64,000 nt of DNA from an uncultured bacterium. Its GTDB lineage: Bacteria > Bacillota > Clostridia > Oscillospirales > Oscillospiraceae. A model generated the notes under the pieces. The model ran no database searches, was not told where the DNA came from, and saw only the letters and a list, made by a program, of their open reading frames with translations. Position numbers and translations under genes: made by a program. Positions 23,606 to 31,944 of the stretch are shown here, one piece after another. Location of the stretch: contig CANASS010000001.1 in assembly GCA_947364395.1 (NCBI GenBank), positions 1 through 64,000 of the forward strand, given 5' to 3'. Each line of letters starts with the position of its first letter. The stretch's first letter is position 1.

Positions 23606-24973
23606 ATGGTCCATACATTCATCTGCCTGGATGTTCCTGTGGCGGTGGACGTGAACAGCGGCGCTGTCCATGTGCTGGACAGGACCGCATACGACGTGCT
23701 CTCCCTGCTGAACGCGCCTATGGCGGACGTCTGCCCCCAGGAAATCTATCAAAAACTGCCTCAGTATTCCCCGGCTGTGGTGGACGAGGCATGGACGGAG
23801 CTGCTGGAGCTCCAGAAAAACGGGATGCTGTTTACCGACGACAGTTACATCGACCCCGCCGCCGCAACGCTGATGCAGCAGGACGCTCCCATCAAGGCAC
23901 TGTGCCTTCACGTGTCCCACGACTGCAACCTGCGGTGCCAGTATTGCTTCGCTTCCACCGGCGATTTCGGCACCGGCCGCCGCATGACCATGGACGTGGA
24001 GACGGCGAAAAAGGCCATCGACTTTGTGATTCAGCGCTCCGGCCAGCGCCGGAACATCGAGGTGGACTTTTTCGGCGGCGAACCGCTGATGGCCATGGAC
24101 ACGGTAAAGGCCACGGTGGAGTACGCCCGTTCCCTGGAGAAGGAGCACAACAAAAACTTCCGTTTTACCATCACCACCAACGGTGTGCTCCTGGACGACG
24201 AGAACATCGCGTACATCAACCGGGAGATGTCCAACGCGGTGCTGTCCCTGGACGGACGGCCCGAGGTCAATGATCGGATGAGAAAGACGGTGAGCGGCAG
24301 CGGGAGCTACCAAGTCATCCTCCCCAAATTTCAGAAGCTGGTGGAGGGCAGGGGAGAGAAGGACTACTACCTCCGGGGTACCTTCACCCGGCATAACCCG
24401 GACTTTGCCGCCGATGTGCTCCATATTGCCGATCAGGGGTTCCGCCATGTGTCGGTGGAGCCTGTGGTGGGAGAGCCGGACTGTGACTATGCCTTCCGTG
24501 AGGAGGACCTGCCCGCCATTTTGGAGGAGTACGAGCGGCTGGCGGCGGAGCTGCTGAAACGGGACGATGTGAACTTTTTCCACTTCAATGTGGATCTGTC
24601 TCAGGGCCCCTGCGTCATCAAGCGGATGCGGGGCTGTGGGGCGGGGTGCGAGTACGTGGCCATCACCCCGGATGGGGACATCTACCCCTGCCACCAGTTC
24701 GTGGGCAACGAGGCGTACAAGCTGGGCAATGTGTACGAGGGCGCATTTGACATGGAGCTGTCCCGGAAATTTGCCGGACTGAACATCTACACCCGGCCTG
24801 ACTGCAAGGACTGCTGGGCTCGTTTCTACTGCAGCGGGGGATGCTCCGCCTCAAACCTGCTTGTCAATGGCGACATAAAAAAGCCCAACCGCTTTGGGTG
24901 CGACATGCAGCGTAAACGGCTGGAATGTGCCATCGCCATGAAGGCCATCCGAGCCGGGATGGCAGGGGAGTGA
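23606..24973 (+). CDS. scfB: thioether cross-link-forming SCIFF peptide maturase
   Basis: This 455-residue radical-SAM/SPASM enzyme installs thioether bonds on the SCIFF precursor. The N-terminal ~95 residues look like a peptide-recognition winged domain. The radical-SAM motif C-x3-C-x2-C is CNLRCQYC near residue 113, followed by FFGGEPLM and ITTNG. The C-terminal SPASM region has multiple cysteines for two auxiliary clusters (CGAGCEYVAITPDGDIYPCH, then CKDCWARFYCSGGC). The start follows AAAGGAG. The length is as in known SCIFF maturases. It ends a two-gene unit. Confidence 0.96.
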   Translation: MVHTFICLDVPVAVDVNSGAVHVLDRTAYDVLSLLNAPMADVCPQEIYQKLPQYSPAVVDEAWTELLELQKNGMLFTDDSYIDPAAATLMQQDAPIKALCLHVSHDCNLRCQYCFASTGDFGTGRRMTMDVETAKKAIDFVIQRSGQRRNIEVDFFGGEPLMAMDTVKATVEYARSLEKEHNKNFRFTITTNGVLLDDENIAYINREMSNAVLSLDGRPEVNDRMRKTVSGSGSYQVILPKFQKLVEGRGEKDYYLRGTFTRHNPDFAADVLHIADQGFRHVSVEPVVGEPDCDYAFREEDLPAILEEYERLAAELLKRDDVNFFHFNVDLSQGPCVIKRMRGCGAGCEYVAITPDGDIYPCHQFVGNEAYKLGNVYEGAFDMELSRKFAGLNIYTRPDCKDCWARFYCSGGCSASNLLVNGDIKKPNRFGCDMQRKRLECAIAMKAIRAGMAGE

Positions 24974-25008
24974 TCCAAGCCTTTAAAAGCGCAATAAAAT
25001 CAACACAG

Positions 25009-25048
25009 GACCTGCGGCCCGCACATTTAGAGGCCGCGGGTCTTTTTG
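25009..25048 (+). terminator. intrinsic terminator of the SCIFF unit
   Basis: An 11-bp stem (25009-25019 with 25032-25042, one T-G pair) is followed by TTTTT. Confidence 0.88.
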
Positions 25049-25096
25049 CCACTACATCCTGTGCATTTTCGCACCAACTCCTGTTTTCGTTTTAAG

Positions 25097-25121
25097 AGTT
25101 TACATAATTAAGTTTACATAA
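25097..25121. repeat. tandem 11-bp direct repeat upstream of the 6S-like RNA
   Basis: AGTTTACATAA occurs at 25097-25107 and again at 25111-25121, a 14-bp period, in an AT-rich stretch about 45 bases above the -35 box. It could be an operator or activator site; no regulator is indicated. Confidence 0.5.
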
Positions 25122-25165
25122 AACAGGCACATAATAAAGTTTTTAAAAAATTCGGGTGTTTTCTC

Positions 25166-25194
25166 TTGCGTTTCCAGGCGAAGTAGTCTATAGT
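25166..25194 (+). promoter_or_regulatory. sigma-A promoter for a non-coding transcript
   Basis: TTGCGT (25166-25171), 17-base spacer and TATAGT (25189-25194). No start codon with a good site follows for over 200 bases, pointing to an RNA gene. Confidence 0.75.
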
Positions 25195-25200
25195 AAAGGA

Positions 25201-25352
25201 GTACTGTCCCCATCGCGCACCGGCGCCAAACAAATTTTCAGGTTCGTGGGGTCCTTCTCAGCCTCTGTGAATACAGTGCGTATTCGGGCGCGGAGCACCT
25301 GACAAAAAGTTTGGCCCCTGTTGGCTCAAAACAGCGGCTTCCCTGGAATAAG
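25201..25352 (+). ncRNA. ssrS: 6S-like RNA candidate
   Basis: The transcript predicted from the promoter at 25166-25194 folds into a rod with an open centre. The apical arm is GCCAAAC 25225-25231 with GTTTGGC 25309-25315, then CAGGT 25239-25243 with ACCTG 25297-25301, topped by GAATAC 25269-25274 with GTATTC 25280-25285. The 3' side of the central bubble forms a small hairpin (CTGTT 25318-25322 with AACAG 25330-25334), and GGAG near 25199 can pair with CTCC near 25347. A long rod with a central bubble and a 3'-side hairpin is the form of 6S RNA, which occupies sigma-A RNA polymerase. No covariance search was possible and the 3' end is a guess. Confidence 0.5.
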
Positions 25353-25417
25353 CTCCCATTTCTCCGCATATGATAGCTCAGCTTTTAAACTGCGATAATG
25401 AGGCTGGGGGGATATGG

Positions 25418-26029
25418 GTGACTGTCCGCAGAGTGGGAAGCCGGATCAAAGCCGCCCCGGTTTGGGACGGGCTGACCCAGCTGGCAATTTTAGGTGTCTG
25501 CTTCCTGGCAGGCGGACTGAGCGGGTTTTTCTTTTCCGGTTTAGGTGGGGATAGCTCTGAACTGATAGATTATCTCCGCTGCTATTTTCAGTCGGCAGGT
25601 CAGGGAAGCGTGGAGCCCTCGCTGTGGTCCTCTGTTTGGGATTTGGCCCGCTGGCCGTTGCTGGCCTTTCTCCTGGGCTCCACTGCGCTGGGAGCGCTGG
25701 GACTCCCAATTCTGCTGGGCGTCCGGGGTTTTCTCCTTTCCTTTTCCGCCGCCACCCTGGCCCGGCTGTTCGGCCTGCCCGGTGTGGCGGCATCTCTGGC
25801 CGTCTTTGGCGTGACCGCTCTGGTGGCGGTGCCGGTACTGTTTGTGGTATCCGTGGACGCTTTCCGCCAGTCGCTGGGCCGGTTGTCCGGCGAACGGTCC
25901 CCAGCCTGGAATCAGAGGATTCAGGCTCTGTCCCCCTGCGTGGGCCTGCTGGTGCTGGCCGTGGCGTTGCAGCAGACGCTGATGCCCGCGCTGCTGACAG
26001 TGGTTTGCAGCCGCCTATTTGTCACATGA
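25418..26029 (+). CDS. spoIIM: stage II sporulation protein M (SpoIIM)
   Basis: This membrane protein of about 203 residues has four to five hydrophobic segments (LAILGVCFLAGGLSGFFF; LLAFLLGSTALGALGLPILL; VAASLAVFGVTALVAVPVLF; VGLLVLAVALQQTLMPALL). Layout, length and position directly upstream of xerD match SpoIIM, part of the DMP complex that drives peptidoglycan remodelling in engulfment. I prefer GTG at 25418 after GGGGGGATAT; an ATG at 25370 has no site and would overlap the 6S-like RNA end. Its TGA overlaps the ATG of xerD. Confidence 0.8.
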   Translation: MTVRRVGSRIKAAPVWDGLTQLAILGVCFLAGGLSGFFFSGLGGDSSELIDYLRCYFQSAGQGSVEPSLWSSVWDLARWPLLAFLLGSTALGALGLPILLGVRGFLLSFSAATLARLFGLPGVAASLAVFGVTALVAVPVLFVVSVDAFRQSLGRLSGERSPAWNQRIQALSPCVGLLVLAVALQQTLMPALLTVVCSRLFVT

Positions 26030-26925
26030 GAGAGGAGCTGAACAGATTGGACTACATTTCCGCCTACGAGACGTGGCTGGCCCAGGAAAAGCGGGCCAGC
26101 GCCAACACCCTCAGCTCCTATTTACGGGATGTGCGCCAATTTGACCGCTGGGTCCGGGAGGAGCGTCTGTCCCTTCCTCAGATCAGTCAGGAGGATGTGA
26201 GGCGTTACGCCCAATACCTGGAAAAACGGGGCAAATCCAACGCCACTGTGGTCCGCTCCGTCGCGGCGTTAAAATCCTTTTACACCTACCTGCTGTCAGC
26301 CCGCGTGATTCGGGCGAATCCGGCCAAAGGCTTCACCCTCAGCCGGGTGGAACGGAAGCTGCCCGCGATCCTCTCAAACAATGAGGTGGACTTGTTTTTG
26401 GAGCAGCCTGATCCCTCCGATGCCAAGGGGTGTCGGGATAAAGCCATGCTGGAGTTGCTGTACGCTACTGGCATACGGGTTTCTGAGCTCATTTCCCTGG
26501 ATGTGCAGGACCTGAACCTGTCGGCCAGTTTCCTGCGCTGCCGGGGCAGGGGCAAGGAGCGGGTGGTGCCGCTCTATAAAGGGGCTGTCCGGGCTATGGC
26601 CGCCTACATCAACGATGTGCGTCCCCAGCTGCTGGAGGACCCGGGAGAAACCGCTTTGTTCGTCAACATGAACGGAGATCGGATGAGCCGTCAGGGCTTT
26701 TGGAAGATCGTCAAGTGCTATCAGGATAAGGCGGGCATCCACAAAGATATCACTCCGCACACCCTGCGGCACTCCTTTGCCGTCCATCTGTTGGAAAATG
26801 GAGCGGATTTGAAATCCATCCAGGAGATGCTGGGTCACGCGGATATCTCTGCCACACAGATCTACACCCAGGTGGTCAACCAGAAGCTCCGGGATGTCTA
26901 TTCCATGGCCCATCCTCGGGCTTGA
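26026..26925 (+). CDS. xerD: tyrosine recombinase XerD
   Basis: This 299-residue recombinase resolves chromosome dimers at dif. The N-terminal SAM-like domain (SAYETWLAQEKRASANTL) is followed by the catalytic domain: Arg in ATGIRVSELISL, then HTLRHSFAVHLLENG, LGHADISATQIYTQV with the nucleophilic Tyr. The ATG at 26026 overlaps the spoIIM stop; a TTG at 26047, seven codons on, follows GAGAGGAG and may be the true start. The spoIIM-xerD order is common in Firmicutes. A terminator follows. Confidence 0.92.
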   Translation: MREELNRLDYISAYETWLAQEKRASANTLSSYLRDVRQFDRWVREERLSLPQISQEDVRRYAQYLEKRGKSNATVVRSVAALKSFYTYLLSARVIRANPAKGFTLSRVERKLPAILSNNEVDLFLEQPDPSDAKGCRDKAMLELLYATGIRVSELISLDVQDLNLSASFLRCRGRGKERVVPLYKGAVRAMAAYINDVRPQLLEDPGETALFVNMNGDRMSRQGFWKIVKCYQDKAGIHKDITPHTLRHSFAVHLLENGADLKSIQEMLGHADISATQIYTQVVNQKLRDVYSMAHPRA

Positions 26926-26940
26926 CGCGCAGCCCACTTC

Positions 26941-26972
26941 GGCGGATGATGCCATCATCCGCCATTTTTTCT
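26941..26972 (+). terminator. intrinsic terminator after xerD
   Basis: A perfect 10-bp stem (GGCGGATGAT with ATCATCCGCC, GCC loop) is followed by ATTTTTT. Confidence 0.9.
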
Positions 26973-27032
26973 TGTCTTTGGCGGCAAACTGTGGTATCAT
27001 GTCTAGGATATCAAGATTGGGAGGATTTGCCC

Positions 27033-27524
27033 TTGCTGATCCTTGGAATAGACCCCGGATACGCCATTGTGGGCTTCGGCCTGGTGGAGTCTGCCCAGGG
27101 CAAGTACCGTTTGACCGCCTGCGGTGCCATCAACACCCCGGCAGGGGTACGTCTGCCAGCCCGTCTGTGGCGGATTGCCACCGACCTGGAGGAGCTTATC
27201 GGCCAGTTTCACCCAGATGTGATGGCCATTGAAGAGCTGTTCTTCAACCATAACGTCACCACCGGCATCGGTGTGGCTCAGGCCCGAGGGGTTATCCTCA
27301 TGACGGCGGAAAAAATGGGACTGCCCATCTGTGAATACAACCCCTCCCAGGTGAAGCAGGCCGTGGTGGGCTACGGAAAGGCGGAAAAGCGGCAGGTGAT
27401 GGACATGACCAAGCGGCTGCTGAACCTGAGCGGTGTCCCCAAGCCGGACGACGCTGCCGACGCGGTGGCCATTGCCCTATGCCACGCCCGGTCGTCCACC
27501 TCGCTGCTAAAAACCATACATTAA
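27033..27524 (+). CDS. ruvC: Holliday junction resolvase RuvC
   Basis: This 163-residue endonuclease cuts Holliday junctions. The first acidic residue is in LILGIDPGYAIVGFG at the N-terminus, the second in AIEELFFNHNVTTGI, and the last pair in the PDDAADAVAIALCHA region. The start is TTG at 27033, eight bases after GGGAGG, which gives the family's normal N-terminus; longer frames run back into the terminator. It is first of ruvC-ruvA-kinase-ruvB. Confidence 0.95.
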   Translation: MLILGIDPGYAIVGFGLVESAQGKYRLTACGAINTPAGVRLPARLWRIATDLEELIGQFHPDVMAIEELFFNHNVTTGIGVAQARGVILMTAEKMGLPICEYNPSQVKQAVVGYGKAEKRQVMDMTKRLLNLSGVPKPDDAADAVAIALCHARSSTSLLKTIH

Positions 27525-27540
27525 ATTTGGAGAGATTATT

Positions 27541-28146
27541 GTGTATTATTATCTGAATGGGACCACGAGCCATATTGAGCCCAACTTGGCTGTCATCGAC
27601 TGCGGGGGAGTGGGATACGCCTGCCGTACAACCAGCCATACGATCAGTAAACTCAGCATGGGGAAAGCAGCTAAGCTTTACACCCATTTGTACGTTCGAG
27701 AGGAGATTTTCGAGCTATATGGCTTTATCAGTGAGAGCGAGTTGGGCTGTTTTCGGATGCTGATCGGAGTATCCGGGGTGGGCCCCAAGGCGGCGCTGGC
27801 CATTCTGTCCTCCAATAGCCCGGAGGGGCTGGCCATGGCTATTGTGTCCGGCAACGAAAAGGCGCTGACCTCCGCCCCCGGCATTGGGAAGAAGATCGCC
27901 CAGCGCATCATTCTGGAGCTGAAGGATAAGCTGGCCAAGGGCCAGCTGACCACGGGCGGGGGAGAGGCCTTTGCGGGAGGCATCACCGTCATTCCTGAGA
28001 ACAAGGCCAGCGAGGCGTCCGCTGCCCTGGCAGTATTGGGCTATGGTCAGAGCGAGATCGCTGTGGCGCTGAAAGGGGTCGATTTGGAGGCGCTTTCCCT
28101 GGAGGATGTTATTAAGCAGGCGCTGAAGAAGATGGTCAAGGGATGA
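27541..28146 (+). CDS. ruvA: Holliday junction DNA helicase subunit RuvA
   Basis: This 201-residue protein forms the tetramer that binds the four-way junction and loads RuvB. Domain I begins MYYYLNGT..LAVIDCGGVGYACR, two HhH motifs are LIGVSGVGPKAALAIL and LTSAPGIGKKIAQRIIL, and domain III ends ALKGVDLEALSLEDVIKQAL. The start is GTG after TTTGGAGAG. Its end overlaps the next gene by ATGA. Confidence 0.96.
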   Translation: MYYYLNGTTSHIEPNLAVIDCGGVGYACRTTSHTISKLSMGKAAKLYTHLYVREEIFELYGFISESELGCFRMLIGVSGVGPKAALAILSSNSPEGLAMAIVSGNEKALTSAPGIGKKIAQRIILELKDKLAKGQLTTGGGEAFAGGITVIPENKASEASAALAVLGYGQSEIAVALKGVDLEALSLEDVIKQALKKMVKG

Positions 28147-28655
28147 AAACCCTGATTTTCATCAACGGTCCCATGGGCGTGGGTAAAACCGCTGTTTGCC
28201 GGGAGCTTTTGGAACGGCTGACGCCAGGTGTTTATCTGGACGGGGACTGGTGCTGGAATATGAATCCCTTTCAAGTGACGGACGAAACTAAGTCCATGGT
28301 GATGGATAACATCACCACCCTGCTCTCTCGGTTCCTGGCCTGCCCGGAGCTGGACTACGTGATCTTCGGCTGGGTCATGCATCGGCCTGAGATTGCCCAA
28401 AGTATTTTAGAACGGCTAAAGTTAAATGGTGTAAAGGTGTTTCGGTATACACTGCTATGCTCAGAGCAGACTCTGCGTCAGCGCATTGAGGGAGATATTC
28501 AGGCCGGGGTGCGCAGCAGGGACGCGCTGGAACGGAGCCTGGCCTACCTGCCGCTCTATGACAGCCAGGACACGGTAAAAATCATGACGGACGGGCGTTC
28601 TGCCCAGGAAACGGCGGAAATTATTCAAAGAAATCAAGAGGAAGTGAACCCTTGA
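28143..28655 (+). CDS. P-loop kinase-like protein inserted between ruvA and ruvB
   Basis: This 170-residue protein opens with a Walker A motif ([17 protein letters not shown], residues 6-22) and resembles small nucleotide or aminoglycoside-type kinases: [13 protein letters not shown], then [11 protein letters not shown] as a possible Walker B strand, and a lid-like [20 protein letters not shown]. It is overlapped by ruvA (ATGA) and ruvB (TTGA), so it is translated with them. The substrate is unknown. Similar GPMGxGKT proteins are scattered in Clostridia, but the position inside ruvAB is unusual. Confidence 0.8.
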   Translation: MKTLIFINGPMGVGKTAVCRELLERLTPGVYLDGDWCWNMNPFQVTDETKSMVMDNITTLLSRFLACPELDYVIFGWVMHRPEIAQSILERLKLNGVKVFRYTLLCSEQTLRQRIEGDIQAGVRSRDALERSLAYLPLYDSQDTVKIMTDGRSAQETAEIIQRNQEEVNP

Positions 28656-29713
28656 GCATTGATTTTTCTGACAATAGCGGCTTTGAGCCGGAAACTCCAC
28701 TGGTGACCACCTCGTTGACCCATGACGACGAGGGGGAGGGGTCTTTGCGCCCAAAAGCTTTAGCCGAGTACATCGGCCAGGAGAAGGCCAAGGGAAACCT
28801 GTCCATTTTTATCCAAGCCGCCAAAATGCGTGGAGAACCTCTGGACCACGTACTGCTCCACGGCCCCCCAGGGCTGGGAAAAACCACGCTATCCGGCATC
28901 ATCGCCAACGAGATGGGGGTGAACATCCGCATCACCTCCGGCCCGGCCATTGAAAAGCCCGGCGATCTGGCGGCGCTACTGACCAATCTCCAGGAAAATG
29001 ACATCCTGTTCGTGGACGAAATCCATCGGCTCAACCGCTCGGTGGAGGAGATTTTGTATCCCGCCATGGAGGACTACGCCATCGACATCATCATCGGCAA
29101 GGGGCCCTCCGCCAACTCCATCCGGCTGGATCTGCCCAAGTTCACCCTCATCGGGGCAACCACCCGGGCAGGGCAGCTATCCGCGCCCTTTCGGGACCGC
29201 TTTGGCGTCACCCTGCGGCTGGAGCTGTACACCCCAGAAGAGCTGGCCCTCATTGTTACCCGGTCCGCCGGGATTTTGGAGGTGCCCATAGAAGAGGAGG
29301 GAGCCCTGGAAATCGCCCGGAGAAGCCGGGGCACCCCCCGCATCGCCAACCGCATGCTCCGCCGGGTGCGGGACTTCGCCCAGGTCACCGCTGGGGGCGT
29401 AATCACCCGCTCCGTAGCCGACCGGGCCTTGAAAGCGCTGGAAATTGACGGCCTGGGACTGGACAACGTGGACCGGCGGATGATGGAGAGCATTATCACC
29501 AATTACGGCGGCGGTCCGGTAGGGCTGGACACTCTGGCGGCCACCATCAACGAGGAGTCGGTCACCCTGGAGGATGTGTATGAGCCATATCTAATGCAGC
29601 TGGGCTTTCTCACCCGGACTCCGCGGGGTCGGTGTGTCACGCCAAAAGCTTATCAGCACCTTGGCCTGACTCTGCCATGCGGATCAGAGCCTCTGGAGCA
29701 GCTCTCTTTTTAG
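28652..29713 (+). CDS. ruvB: Holliday junction branch migration ATPase RuvB
   Basis: This 353-residue AAA+ motor drives branch migration. Seen are [17 protein letters not shown], Walker [15 protein letters not shown], Walker [17 protein letters not shown], sensor 1 [12 protein letters not shown], the arginine-finger region PFRDRFGV and the winged-helix end [17 protein letters not shown]. The start is TTG at 28652, overlapping the upstream stop. The length is normal. Confidence 0.97.
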   Translation: MSIDFSDNSGFEPETPLVTTSLTHDDEGEGSLRPKALAEYIGQEKAKGNLSIFIQAAKMRGEPLDHVLLHGPPGLGKTTLSGIIANEMGVNIRITSGPAIEKPGDLAALLTNLQENDILFVDEIHRLNRSVEEILYPAMEDYAIDIIIGKGPSANSIRLDLPKFTLIGATTRAGQLSAPFRDRFGVTLRLELYTPEELALIVTRSAGILEVPIEEEGALEIARRSRGTPRIANRMLRRVRDFAQVTAGGVITRSVADRALKALEIDGLGLDNVDRRMMESIITNYGGGPVGLDTLAATINEESVTLEDVYEPYLMQLGFLTRTPRGRCVTPKAYQHLGLTLPCGSEPLEQLSF

Positions 29714-29814
29714 CCTATTTTGCAGGAAAAAATTCCATCTTCACCCAGAAATGTAATTTCCTATGAGCTGATGGACAAATTTAGAAGATTTCCTAAAAAA
29801 ATCAGCGAAAACAA

Positions 29815-29844
29815 TTGACAATTCAGTAGTTCTGTGATTATAAT
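29815..29844 (+). promoter_or_regulatory. sigma-A promoter for the SigH-like gene
   Basis: Perfect TTGACA (29815-29820) and TATAAT (29839-29844) with an 18-base spacer, 15 bases before the start codon. Confidence 0.85.
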
Positions 29845-29859
29845 ATACAAGGTCGAGTT

Positions 29860-30450
29860 ATGAGTGAAATCACTTCTAAAATAAGTGAATACAGCGATGA
29901 AGAGTTGTGCGCATTGGTGGCAGACGGCTGCCGGGACGCAGAGGAAGAACTGGTCAAGCGCTATCTCCGCCCCGTGCGTATGTGTGCCCGTCCCTATTTT
30001 TTGGCGGGAGGAGACAGTGAAGACCTGATTCAGGAGGCCATGTTCGGCCTGCTGAAGGCCATTCGGGAGTTTGATCCCCACTGCGAGGCCCGGTTCAGGA
30101 CCTTCGCAGAGGTTTGCATCCGTAACCGAATTCGTTCTGCCGTCACCAACTCCACCCGGAGCAAGCACGCCCCGCTGAATGACAGCGTTCCCTTCGAGTC
30201 TCCTATGCTGGGAGCCGGAGCCAGCCCGGAGGAACTGTACATCAGCAGGGAAGAGGAGACGGAGCGGCTGACCCGTTTGGGAAAGCAACTATCTCCGTTG
30301 GAGCGCAAGGTGCTGAGGCTTTTTTTACTCGGTTTGTCCTATCAGGAAATCAGCAAGCAGGTGGGACGTTCTATGAAATCTGTGGACAACGCAGTCCAGC
30401 GGATACGGCGGAAGGTTGCCGTTAATTTTGGCGTTTTCAGCAAGAGCTGA
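29860..30450 (+). CDS. sigH: SigH-like sigma-70 factor
   Basis: This 196-residue sigma factor has region 2 (EELVKRYLRPVRMCARPYFLAGGDSEDLIQEAMFGLLKAIREFD) and a region 4 helix-turn-helix (LSPLERKVLRLFLLGLSYQEISKQVGRSMKSVDNAVQRIRRK). AGGDSEDLIQEAMFGLLKAIREF is close to the Bacillus/Clostridium SigH (Spo0H) core, the sigma that opens sporulation. The length is slightly short of SigH (about 215), so a SigH-family member without that role is possible. The ribosome binding site is weak. Confidence 0.78.
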   Translation: MSEITSKISEYSDEELCALVADGCRDAEEELVKRYLRPVRMCARPYFLAGGDSEDLIQEAMFGLLKAIREFDPHCEARFRTFAEVCIRNRIRSAVTNSTRSKHAPLNDSVPFESPMLGAGASPEELYISREEETERLTRLGKQLSPLERKVLRLFLLGLSYQEISKQVGRSMKSVDNAVQRIRRKVAVNFGVFSKS

Positions 30451-30516
30451 CGCAAATATTACAGTCCCAGCAGGTTGTATTTCCGATTCTGGGCATCAAA
30501 AGAGAGGGTATATCCA

Positions 30517-30795
30517 ATGTACGAAGACAAGACCTTAGTTTGCAAAGAGTGTGGCCAGGAGTTCGTGTTCACCGCCGGTGAGCAGGAGTTTTACGCTGAG
30601 CGCGGTTTCCAGAACGAGCCCCAGCGCTGCAAGGCCTGCCGCGATGCCCGCAAGGCCGCCGCCCGTGGTCCCCGCGAGTATTTCACCGCTACCTGTGCTG
30701 CCTGCGGCGGCGAGGCCAAAGTTCCCTTTGAGCCGAAGACCGACCGTCCGGTGTACTGCAGCGAGTGCTTTGCCAAGATGCGCGGCGAGGGCTGA
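30517..30795 (+). CDS. small zinc-ribbon protein
   Basis: This 92-residue protein has two zinc knuckle pairs: CKECGQEFVFTAGEQEFY with CKACRDARK (residues 9-47, the zf-trcl pattern), and CAACGGEAKVPFEPKTDRPVYCSECF near the end. The family is common next to stationary-phase or ribosome-associated genes, but the function is unknown. The ATG at 30517 follows AGAGAGGG. It is the second gene after the SigH-like promoter, and a strong terminator follows. Confidence 0.88.
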   Translation: MYEDKTLVCKECGQEFVFTAGEQEFYAERGFQNEPQRCKACRDARKAAARGPREYFTATCAACGGEAKVPFEPKTDRPVYCSECFAKMRGEG

Positions 30796-30805
30796 GGAAA
30801 AAATC

Positions 30806-30842
30806 GACAAAAAGGACCGTGCCGCTGGCACGGTCCTTTTTC
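30806..30842 (+). terminator. intrinsic terminator
   Basis: A perfect stem AAAAAGGACCGTGCC with GGCACGGTCCTTTTT around a GCT loop; the T-run works on either strand. Confidence 0.9.
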
Positions 30843-30915
30843 ATACATGAAGTAAGCACGTTCCGATCTATCGGGTCATTTTTCGCAGGTATGTCATTAA
30901 AATTTCAGCAAACAC

Positions 30916-30944
30916 TTGCAAATCTCCGCCATATTGGGTATACT
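30916..30944 (+). promoter_or_regulatory. sigma-A promoter for the DUF1858 gene
   Basis: TTGCAA (30916-30921), 17-base spacer and TATACT (30939-30944), about 40 bases before the start. Confidence 0.78.
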
Positions 30945-30984
30945 ATAAGATGTTCGACAAAAACTGCAAGGAGGTCATCCCCCA

Positions 30985-31182
30985 ATGGCACAGATCACAA
31001 AGGATACCATCATCGGCGATATTCTGGACATCGCGCCGGACACCGCCCCCATTTTCCTGTCTATTGGTATGCACTGCCTGGGCTGCCCGTCCTCCCGCGG
31101 GGAGACTGTGGAGCAGGCCTGCATGGTCCATGGCGTGGATGTGGACGCCCTGCTGGACAAACTGAACCAGTCCATCGCCTGA
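30985..31182 (+). CDS. DUF1858 domain protein
   Basis: This 65-residue protein contains the DUF1858 pattern: ITKDTIIGDILDIAPDTAPIF followed by GMHCLGCPSSRGETVEQACMVHG, in which the C-x2-C pair may bind a metal or be redox-active. The family is often fused to, or near, iron-sulfur and hybrid-cluster proteins, but its role is unknown. GGAGG precedes the ATG. It is a single-gene unit with its own promoter and terminator. Confidence 0.9.
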   Translation: MAQITKDTIIGDILDIAPDTAPIFLSIGMHCLGCPSSRGETVEQACMVHGVDVDALLDKLNQSIA

Positions 31183-31190
31183 GGCACTTT

Positions 31191-31220
31191 TGAAAAGAGC
31201 GGGGGTCCCGCTCTTTTCCT
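31191..31220 (+). terminator. intrinsic terminator after DUF1858
   Basis: Stem AAAAGAGCGGG with CCCGCTCTTTT, followed by a pyrimidine-rich tail (CCTTTAT). Confidence 0.78.
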
Positions 31221-31248
31221 TTATCATGAACAGAGCAGGGGGGAGGAC

Positions 31249-31944
31249 ATGGAGTTATCTCCAAGGCTTCAATCAATCGCCCGCCAGATACCCCAGGGGG
31301 CACGGTTGGCGGATGTGGGTACTGACCACGGATATCTTCCGGTGTGGCTGCTACTGAACGGCCGGATCAGGCGGGCTGTGGCCGCAGATCTGCGGGCTGG
31401 ACCGCTGGACCGGGCCAGGCAGACCGCACGGCAATACGGACAGATGGAAAACATCTCCTTCCGGCTTTGCGACGGGCTGGCGGATATCGGTGCAGAGGAG
31501 GTGGACGCGGTGGTTGTCGCCGGTATGGGCGGAGAGACGATTGCCGCCATTCTGGAGGCCGCGCCCTGGACTCGCCAGGATAAGCTGTTGCTTTTGCAGC
31601 CCATGACCGGCGCACCCCGGCTTCGCCAGTGGCTCCAGACCCACGGCTACGTCATTGAGAAAGAGACGCTGGCCCGTGAAGGAAATAAACTTTACAGTGT
31701 TTGGACAGTCAGAGGTGGGAACATGCCGCCTCTGTCCCCGGCAGAGCTATGGGCCGGTGTGGACGGCGGCGATCCGCTTCGGCCCGCTTATTTGTCCTCG
31801 CTGGCAGAAAAGGCGGAAAAAGCCCTGCGGGGGCATTTGACCGCACAGAGGCCGGACCAAGCTGTCATCGCGTATCTGGAAGAGGTACTGTCTGGACTGC
31901 GGAAAATGAAAGAGGAGTGGAAACCAAATGACCACAGTGGGTGA
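31249..31944 (+). CDS. trmK: tRNA (adenine22-N1)-methyltransferase TrmK
   Basis: This 231-residue Rossmann methyltransferase makes m1A22 in tRNA. The SAM motif ADVGTDHGYLPVWLL is near residue 20, VVVAGMGGETI is motif IV-like, and QPMTGAPRLRQWLQTHGY is typical. The N-terminus LSPRLQSIARQIPQGARLAD fits the family. GGAGG precedes the ATG. It overlaps the Nif3-like gene by 17 bases, a conserved pairing in Firmicutes. Confidence 0.93.
   Translation: MELSPRLQSIARQIPQGARLADVGTDHGYLPVWLLLNGRIRRAVAADLRAGPLDRARQTARQYGQMENISFRLCDGLADIGAEEVDAVVVAGMGGETIAAILEAAPWTRQDKLLLLQPMTGAPRLRQWLQTHGYVIEKETLAREGNKLYSVWTVRGGNMPPLSPAELWAGVDGGDPLRPAYLSSLAEKAEKALRGHLTAQRPDQAVIAYLEEVLSGLRKMKEEWKPNDHSG

Noticed and set aside
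21698..24694. Long minus-strand frames opposite glyA and the SCIFF maturase
   Set aside because: Both genes on the plus strand have clear active-site motifs, and the opposite frames are repetitive Gly/Val/His-rich shadows.
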